Assembly: GCA_003268905.1 (NCBI GenBank)
Contig: QLTU01000008.1
Coordinates: 1 to 64,000, forward strand
DNA from: Acidovorax defluvii
Lineage (GTDB): Bacteria > Pseudomonadota > Gammaproteobacteria > Burkholderiales > Burkholderiaceae_C
Length of the DNA: 64,000 bases
Direction: 5' to 3'
Made by a program: the position numbers and the translations under genes
Part shown: positions 58,818 through 64,000 of the stretch, piece by piece
Numbering within the stretch: the first letter of the stretch is position 1
Layout of the letters: each line of letters starts with the position of its first letter
Notes under the pieces: generated by a model
What the model was told of the DNA's origin: nothing
What the model saw: only the letters and a program-made list of their open reading frames with translations
The model's database searches: none

Positions 58818-60092
58818 TCAGGCCTTTTTGGCCCAGACTGCTGCGAAAAACCCGTCGGTGTGGTGCAGGTGCGGCCACAGGCGCAGGTATCCCGTACCCG
58901 AGGCACCGCCGCTGCACAGGCTTCGGGCGTCCGCCACCTTCAGCTGCTCGAGCAATTCACCGGCATCAAGCATCTCGAAATCCGGGTGCGCGGCACTGAA
59001 CACCTCGGCAATGGCCTCGTTTTCCTGGGGCAGGATGCTGCAGGTGGCATACACCAGTCGCCCACCCGGCTTGAGCAGGCGCGCTGCGCTGTCCAAAATG
59101 GACGTTTGCTTGGCCACCAGTTCCTGCACGCTTTTGGCCGACTGGCGCCATTTGAGGTCGGGGTTGCGGCGCAGCGTGCCCAGGCCCGAGCAAGGTGCAT
59201 CCACCAGCACGCGATCCATCTTGCCCGCCAGGCGCTTGATGCGCTCGTCGCGCTCGTGGGCAATGGCCGCCGGGTGCACGTTCGACAGGCCGCTGCGCGC
59301 CAGCCTTGGTTTGAGCGCATCGAGCCGGTGGGCCGACACATCAAACGCATACAGGCGACCGGTGCTGCGCATGGTGGCGCCAATGGCCAGCGTCTTGCCG
59401 CCCGCGCCCGCGCAAAAATCCACCACCATCTCGCCACGCTTGGCGTCCAGCAGCAGGGCCAGCAGCTGCGAGCCTTCGTCCTGCACCTCGATGGCGCCGC
59501 GGGTGAACGCATCGAGCTTGGTCAGCGCGGGCTTGCCTTCAATGCGCAGGCCCCACGGAGAATAAGGGGTTGCTACTGATTTAATAGCTGCTTTCGCAAG
59601 CTCCTTCTGCACATCAGCCCGTTTTTCCTTCAAGGCATTGACACGCAGATCCAGCGGCGCACTTTGCGAAAGGCTCTCTACCAGCGGCCAAAAGCCTGCG
59701 CCCAGCTGGTCCTTGAGGGGCTGCACCAGCCATTCGGGCAGGTTGTGGCGGTGCCGCTCCATCAGGTCATCGGGCTTGACGGAGTCGCATTGTTCGAGCC
59801 AGTTCTTTTCCTGATCGGTCAGGCCGCCCAGCAAAAAGTCGCGCGGGCCATGGAATCCCAGAATGGCCAGGCGGCGCTCTTTGGGGCCGGAGCCCGAAGG
59901 GGCCATGTGGTCAAACAGCAGTTTCTTGCGCAGCACGGTGTAGACCGTCTCCGCCAGCGTGGCGCGCTCACGGGGGCCGAGGCCCCGGTTGTCGCGGAAA
60001 AAACGCGACACCACGGCATCGGCGGGGTGTTCAAAGGTGAGGGTGAGCCTGATGAGTTCGGCACAGGCATCGATAAGGACTTTGGGGTGCAT
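58818..60092 (-). CDS. RsmB-family 16S rRNA m5C methyltransferase
   Basis: The 424-aa protein has an N-terminal NusB-like helical part, then a Rossmann methyltransferase. AdoMet motif I is VVDFCAGAGGKTLAIG, motif IV VDAPCSGLGTLRRNPDLKWR (catalytic Cys in PCS), and motif VI YATCSILPQENE (second Cys). It methylates cytosine in rRNA, probably 16S; assignment to RsmB is by similarity. Codons around residues 167-176 (AAIKSVATPYS) derive from a copy of the interspersed repeat. ATG 60092 is the natural start; the frame extends further upstream as noise. Confidence 0.88.
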   Translation of the reverse strand: MHPKVLIDACAELIRLTLTFEHPADAVVSRFFRDNRGLGPRERATLAETVYTVLRKKLLFDHMAPSGSGPKERRLAILGFHGPRDFLLGGLTDQEKNWLEQCDSVKPDDLMERHRHNLPEWLVQPLKDQLGAGFWPLVESLSQSAPLDLRVNALKEKRADVQKELAKAAIKSVATPYSPWGLRIEGKPALTKLDAFTRGAIEVQDEGSQLLALLLDAKRGEMVVDFCAGAGGKTLAIGATMRSTGRLYAFDVSAHRLDALKPRLARSGLSNVHPAAIAHERDERIKRLAGKMDRVLVDAPCSGLGTLRRNPDLKWRQSAKSVQELVAKQTSILDSAARLLKPGGRLVYATCSILPQENEAIAEVFSAAHPDFEMLDAGELLEQLKVADARSLCSGGASGTGYLRLWPHLHHTDGFFAAVWAKKA

Positions 60093-60272
60093 GCCCCGAT
60101 TGTCCCACTGTGACTGGAATCCCCCAGAGTCGCCTTCAGCGTTTCCCCCACGGGGCAGCCCTCGCTTCGGGGCGGCCCTTGCTGGGCACCCCTGGCACGG
60201 GACAGGTCTGCTCCAGAGCCCGAGGGCAGCCCGCGGCACGATGTCTGTCGTGATGGAAGGGCGCCGCCCCGC

Positions 60273-62126
60273 TCAACGCGTGTAGACCGGGTCAAATGCG
60301 TGGCGCTGAATCTCCTTCAGGCTGGGAGATTCACCCGCCCACAAGACCAGCGCAGGGCCGGGCAGACTGAGATTGCGCTCCAGGGCGCGGCACAGGTGGT
60401 GGCGGCTGTCATCGTCCATCCCGGGAAGCTCGATAAACACGATGTAGGCCCGGCGCTGCGGATGCTCGCGCAGGTTCTTGCGCACCAGCCAGCAGCGGGT
60501 GAGTGGCGCACAGCGGGCCAGTTCGGACTGCAGCTCGGCCAGCTCGAAGGGGCTCAGGTCGTGCCGCGCGATCTGGCTGAAGAATGAGTGACCCGAAAGC
60601 TCTTCCCAGGCCCGCTCCTCGGATTCCTGCGCGCGTTCCAGTCGCTTGCGCCATTGCTTGAAGGCTGCCGCGTCATGCTCCATGCCCATGCGAGGAGTTT
60701 CCAGCTCTGCCAGCGCGGTGCGCGCGGCCCAGTAACGGTCGCCGCTGCCCGCCTCCCACACCCGGTGCAGCAGCAGGAGCTTGCCCTCGCGGTCGTCATC
60801 AGGCAGACAGGCCACCAGCCCGCACAGGGCAGGCGGGTAATCCGGGCTGCGCTCCAGAGCATGTTCATACAGCGCACGCACATCGGCATGAGGGTCCAGA
60901 TGGCGCTTGAGGCGGGCCAGCTCCACCAGCTCGGCGGCACTGTTCTGGGGCATCGATGTCCCCAGGACTTCGGCGCGTGCGCGCACACGCTCAAGCCAGG
61001 CATGGTGCTGCTTCCACTCCGTGGCGTTGTTGGAACACCATTGTTTGTCGAAGTATTTCACCCATTGCCTGGCCCCACCGCCCAACAACGCCAAAGCACT
61101 GCCACGGGACCAGGCCGGCAGTGTGGGGGTGGCATCCAGGGCTTCGATACGATCGCGCAGGCCGGGGTGGGTATCGTCCACACTGCTCAGGCGCTTAAGC
61201 GCCTGGAGCAATGCGTCATTGGCAAAAGTGGCATCGGGAGCCTCGGCCAGGTAGCGACGCATGCTGCGGTACGGCCCCACCGGCAGCGGATTGCCTGCGG
61301 CCACACACCAATGCCGGCCCCAGAACTCTGCCTGCAGCCAGGCGCCCCGAATCTCGATTTCGGCCAGCGCCGCAGCGGTTACCTCCCGGCCCAGCAACTT
61401 GCCCGCAATGCGGTCGGCCTCGTATTCGTCCTGGCGGGCCAATGCAAAGGTTTTGGCCAAAAAGCGCGGGAAATACCAGCGCATGAAAGCCTGCGTCGCG
61501 GCGGCCACCGGGCCTTCGTCGTCGGCCAGACTGTGGTTCAAGCGCATCCACGACAGGCGCGTGCGGTAAATCCACGCGGCAAACCGGCCGTGGTCGCCCC
61601 GCAAGTGGCCATATTCGTGCGCCAGCACGGCCAGAAAACGCGGCCGGTCCAGCGCCATGAGCAGGGGCAGGCCAATGCTCAGGTGGTTGGTGGCGCCGCC
61701 CAGAAGACCCCATTTTGGCAACTGCTGAATGCCGGCATTGAACTCTTCGTTCAGTGTGACCTTGTGGATGGGTGGGCCTTTGATCTTGCGGCGTATACGC
61801 TCCAGGGCCTCAAACAGCTCTGGCGCCTCCAGGGCCGTGATCTCTACACCGTCTGGTCCGTCCAGCCTGACCCACAGCGCACGCAGACTGATCCACAGCA
61901 GCCCCCCTGCGCCCAGCAAGGGCCATACCATCGCAAACCGGAAGCTTCCCTGCAGCATCTGCGGCACGATCCACAGCAAAATCCCCACGGCGAGCGCAAG
62001 GCAACCCAGCACCCATGCATAACCCAGCGCAGCAAACGCCACGACACTGCGACGGTAGGCACGGCTGTTGTCCGCACTGGCATGCTCGCTCATGCGCACA
62101 AGGTGCACAAAATCTGCCTGATCCAC
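60273..62126 (-). CDS. Large M48 family membrane peptidase
   Basis: The 617-aa protein has two to three N-terminal membrane segments (about 28-55 and 65-85), then a zinc peptidase domain with HEYGH (170-174) and a downstream EYEADRIAG supplying the third ligand. The C-terminal 300 residues are helical, TPR-like (ALYEHALERSPDYPPALCGLVACLP), followed by an alpha/beta region that I cannot assign. This resembles HtpX/Ste24 relatives involved in membrane quality control. GTG 62126 with AGGGG six bases upstream is favoured over ATG 62093, which lacks a ribosome site. Confidence 0.82.
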   Translation of the reverse strand: MDQADFVHLVRMSEHASADNSRAYRRSVVAFAALGYAWVLGCLALAVGILLWIVPQMLQGSFRFAMVWPLLGAGGLLWISLRALWVRLDGPDGVEITALEAPELFEALERIRRKIKGPPIHKVTLNEEFNAGIQQLPKWGLLGGATNHLSIGLPLLMALDRPRFLAVLAHEYGHLRGDHGRFAAWIYRTRLSWMRLNHSLADDEGPVAAATQAFMRWYFPRFLAKTFALARQDEYEADRIAGKLLGREVTAAALAEIEIRGAWLQAEFWGRHWCVAAGNPLPVGPYRSMRRYLAEAPDATFANDALLQALKRLSSVDDTHPGLRDRIEALDATPTLPAWSRGSALALLGGGARQWVKYFDKQWCSNNATEWKQHHAWLERVRARAEVLGTSMPQNSAAELVELARLKRHLDPHADVRALYEHALERSPDYPPALCGLVACLPDDDREGKLLLLHRVWEAGSGDRYWAARTALAELETPRMGMEHDAAAFKQWRKRLERAQESEERAWEELSGHSFFSQIARHDLSPFELAELQSELARCAPLTRCWLVRKNLREHPQRRAYIVFIELPGMDDDSRHHLCRALERNLSLPGPALVLWAGESPSLKEIQRHAFDPVYTR

Positions 62127-62195
62127 GGGCGCCCCTCACTCTTGGTTGTTTTCAGCCGCCATCTTAACCACTCACGCCAACAACCCACCTTCACC

Positions 62196-62453
62196 ATGAC
62201 CGACGCCGACCTGCCCGCACTCATTCGCACGCCGCCCGGCCTGTACCGGCACTACAAGGGAATGCTCTATGAGGTGATCGACACCGTGCGCCACAGCGAA
62301 ACCCTGGAGCCCATGACGCTGTACCGTGCGCTCTATGGCCAGCGGGGCTTGTGGGTGCGGCCGGCCGCCATGTTTGAGGAGCAGGTGCTCATCGACGGCG
62401 TGCTGCAGCCCCGGTTTCAGCAATGCAAGGATGGCGCGACGCCAACGAAATAA
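62196..62453 (+). CDS. DUF1653 domain-containing protein
   Basis: The 85-aa protein carries the full DUF1653 pattern: [50 protein letters not shown]. The domain is a small SH3-like barrel of unknown function. It is divergent from the M48 gene, and is followed by a repeat copy. Confidence 0.9.
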   Translation: MTDADLPALIRTPPGLYRHYKGMLYEVIDTVRHSETLEPMTLYRALYGQRGLWVRPAAMFEEQVLIDGVLQPRFQQCKDGATPTK

Positions 62454-62461
62454 TGAGTCAT

Positions 62462-62517
62462 ATCAGGCTTTAGAGCTTATAGCCAAAGCGCGAACAGCTA
62501 CATTTTTAATAGCAAAA
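62462..62517. repeat. Interspersed palindromic repeat copy
   Basis: ATCAGGCTTTAGAGCTTATA, then GCCAAAGCGCGAACAGCTAC, ends in ATTTTTAATAGCAAAAGCG. It is a more diverged copy between the convergent DUF1653 and purN genes. Confidence 0.6.
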
Positions 62518-62529
62518 GCGCTGTACTGC

Positions 62530-63114
62530 TCAACAAAGCGCCTGCACCAGCGTCCGCACAGCGCGCGGATAGATCACATGTTCCTGCGTGAGCACGCGCG
62601 CGGCCAGGGTGTCCGCCGTGTCGCCCGGCAGCACAGGCACCACGGCCTGGTCCAGGATGGGGCCCACATCGAGCTCGGCAGTTACCTGGTGCACCGTCAC
62701 ACCCGCAAACTTGCAGCCTGCATCAATGGCGCGCTGGTGCGTGTGCAGCCCGGTAAATGCGGGCAGCAGCGAGGGGTGGATGTTGATGAGCCGCCCCGCG
62801 TAATGCGCCACAAAACCCGGCGTGAGAATGCGCATAAACCCCGCCAGCACCACCAGCGCGGGCTGGTGGCGATCAATCGTGGCCGCCAGTTCGGTATCAA
62901 ACGCCTCGCGGCTGGCAAAGGCCTTGTGGTCCAGCGCCTCGGTGGCAATGCCTTGCGCGCGTGCAAAAACCAGCCCTGCGGCATCGGGCTTGTTGCTGAT
63001 CACGGCCGCCACGCGCGCGCCGTAGCGCTGCTCCCAGTTCTCTTGTTGTGCGGTCCGGACGATGGTGGCCATGTTGGAGCCGCCGCCGGAGATCAAAATC
63101 ACGATATTCTTCAT
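62530..63114 (-). CDS. purN: Phosphoribosylglycinamide formyltransferase (PurN)
   Basis: The 194-aa enzyme formylates GAR with 10-formyl-tetrahydrofolate in purine synthesis. [15 protein letters not shown] binds the phosphate; [46 protein letters not shown] carries the catalytic Asn-His, and [18 protein letters not shown] the catalytic Asp. Length is normal. ATG 63114 was taken over a GTG two codons upstream. It is divergent from the YceH-family gene with 21 bases between them. Confidence 0.96.
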   Translation of the reverse strand: MKNIVILISGGGSNMATIVRTAQQENWEQRYGARVAAVISNKPDAAGLVFARAQGIATEALDHKAFASREAFDTELAATIDRHQPALVVLAGFMRILTPGFVAHYAGRLINIHPSLLPAFTGLHTHQRAIDAGCKFAGVTVHQVTAELDVGPILDQAVVPVLPGDTADTLAARVLTQEHVIYPRAVRTLVQALC

Positions 63115-63135
63115 TTGCACCGGATTATCCCTGCC

Positions 63136-63849
63136 ATGTCAGCACCCACACCGTTCAGCCCCGCCTCCCGCCCCCTCACGCCCAACGAGGCCCGCGTGCT
63201 GGCCACGCTGATGGAGAAAGCCCGCACGGTGCCCGACAGCTACCCCATGTCGCTCAACGGCCTGCTGACCGGCTGCAACCAGAAAACCAGCCGCGAGCCT
63301 GTAATGCAGCTCAGCGATGCCCAAGCGCAAGAGGCGCTCGACGCCCTCAAACTCCTGGCCCTGGCGTTTGAAAGCAGCGGCAACCGCACCACGCGGTGGG
63401 AGCACAATTTTCAGCGCGGCGTGGGTGTGCCCGAGCAATCGGCCGTGCTGCTGGGCCTGCTGATGCTGCGCGGCCCGCAAACGGCGGGCGAGTTGCGCAT
63501 CAACGCCGAGCGCTGGTACCGGTTTGCCGACATTTCCTCGGTCGAAGCCTTTCTGGACGAGCTGCAGGAGCGCAGCGCCGAAAAAGGTGGCCCGCTGGTA
63601 GTGCAATTGCCCCGCGCGCCGGGTGCACGGGAGCAGCGCTGGGCGCACCTCCTGTGCGGGCCGGTGGATGCCAGCAGCGCCAGCGTGCATGCCACCGGGG
63701 GCAGCGCAATGGGCGCGGCCGCATTGCAGGCGCGGGTGGAGGTGCTGGAGTTTGAGGTGGCCAGCTTGCGCACCACGGTGCAGCGGCTGTGCTCCGAGCT
63801 CGGAATTTCCCCTGACTCCACCCCGATGTCGCCACCCGGACAGGAATAA
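63136..63849 (+). CDS. YceH family (DUF480) protein
   Basis: The 237-aa protein has two winged helices. [45 protein letters not shown] is the DUF480 start, followed by [44 protein letters not shown]-terminal coiled-coil segment ([28 protein letters not shown]) ends it. The function is unknown; DNA binding is suggested by the fold. Confidence 0.92.
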   Translation: MSAPTPFSPASRPLTPNEARVLATLMEKARTVPDSYPMSLNGLLTGCNQKTSREPVMQLSDAQAQEALDALKLLALAFESSGNRTTRWEHNFQRGVGVPEQSAVLLGLLMLRGPQTAGELRINAERWYRFADISSVEAFLDELQERSAEKGGPLVVQLPRAPGAREQRWAHLLCGPVDASSASVHATGGSAMGAAALQARVEVLEFEVASLRTTVQRLCSELGISPDSTPMSPPGQE

Positions 63850-63896
63850 AACGAACGCCCGTGCTACAACCACGCAATCACTAGGAGACGCACCGC

Positions 63897-64000
63897 ATGG
63901 ATCTCGCATTCACCCCCGAAGAACAGGCCTTTCGCGAAGAAGTTCGCGCATGGGTTCAAAACAACCTGCCAAAGGAAATTTCCCACAAGGTCCACAACGC
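63897..64000 (+). CDS. Acyl-CoA dehydrogenase, N-terminal part (cut by window end)
   Basis: Only the first 34 residues are inside the window: MDLAFTPEEQAFREEVRAW followed by VQNNLPKEIS. This is the helical start typical of acyl-CoA dehydrogenases of fatty-acid or amino-acid breakdown. AGGAG lies ten bases before the ATG. The rest of the gene continues to the right. Confidence 0.75.
   Translation, partial: MDLAFTPEEQAFREEVRAWVQNNLPKEISHKVHN

Overview
The window is GC-rich chromosomal DNA from a betaproteobacterium of the order Burkholderiales, most likely family Comamonadaceae (Acidovorax or a near relative). The evidence is protein-level resemblance, the order trxB / ftsK-lolA-...-rarA, the rpsP-rimM-trmD-rplS operon, the polA / DUF2782 / thrB / BPSS1780 neighbourhood, and a family of short interspersed palindromic repeats with the core AGCGCTTnnnnnATAAGCGCT that I recall from Comamonadaceae. 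The genus is inference.

Layout. 0.2-6.8 kb: a secreted dienelactone-hydrolase-like enzyme, an NAD(P) epimerase, a repeat-rich gap, a flavodoxin/GST/YghU redox cluster and a solitary DUF262-DUF1524 (GmrSD-like) nuclease. 7-13 kb: polA, and on the other strand two small exported proteins, thrB and a membrane protein. 13-22 kb: a Tat-exported PhoX phosphatase, a broken FUSC exporter, uvrD, guaC, an esterase, a beta-hydroxyacid dehydrogenase and tRNA-Lys(CUU).

21.9-29.2 kb: a compact integrated element bounded by 47-bp copies of the tRNA-Lys 3' end. All of its genes lie on the minus strand: tyrosine integrase, an unknown 253-aa protein, an AlpA-like regulator, a chain of small genes joined by ATGA or TGATG overlaps, a PriCT/Toprim/RecA-fold primase-helicase, a VRR-NUC nuclease, a DUF5681 protein and a last small ORF followed by a terminator. 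It has no capsid, tail, conjugation or antibiotic-resistance genes, so it looks like a phage satellite (PICI-like) and is the best candidate here for an undescribed system. It carries an iteron-like cluster beside the primase and its own terminator next to the reconstituted tRNA.

29-45 kb: an MFS exporter, a degenerate HD-GYP protein, a DEAD-box helicase, orn, a Ste24-like protease overlapping phhB and followed by rsgA, a CobD-like protein, a Nudix CoA hydrolase, the S16-RimM-TrmD-L19 operon, a GNAT acetyltransferase, nine tandem 83-bp repeats running directly into the start codon of a TM2-domain gene, and a DUF47-PiT phosphate uptake pair behind a clear three-repeat Pho box.

45-64 kb: DUF486 protein, the branched-chain amino-acid ABC operon livHMGF (no binding protein in the window), rarA, a UbiA-type prenyltransferase lying between rarA and lolA, ftsK, trxB, rpmB-rpmG, a fatty-acid desaturase, an RsmB-type rRNA methyltransferase, a large M48 peptidase, DUF1653, purN, a YceH-family protein and the start of an acyl-CoA dehydrogenase cut by the window edge.

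Most of the window is conserved housekeeping sequence. The accessory features are the satellite-like island, the GmrSD nuclease, the FUSC remnant and several repeat families. Some repeat copies lie inside conserved genes (uvrD, lolA, rsmB). No rRNA operon, CRISPR array or complete insertion sequence was seen. All function calls rest on reading motifs and remembered family features; no database search was run.
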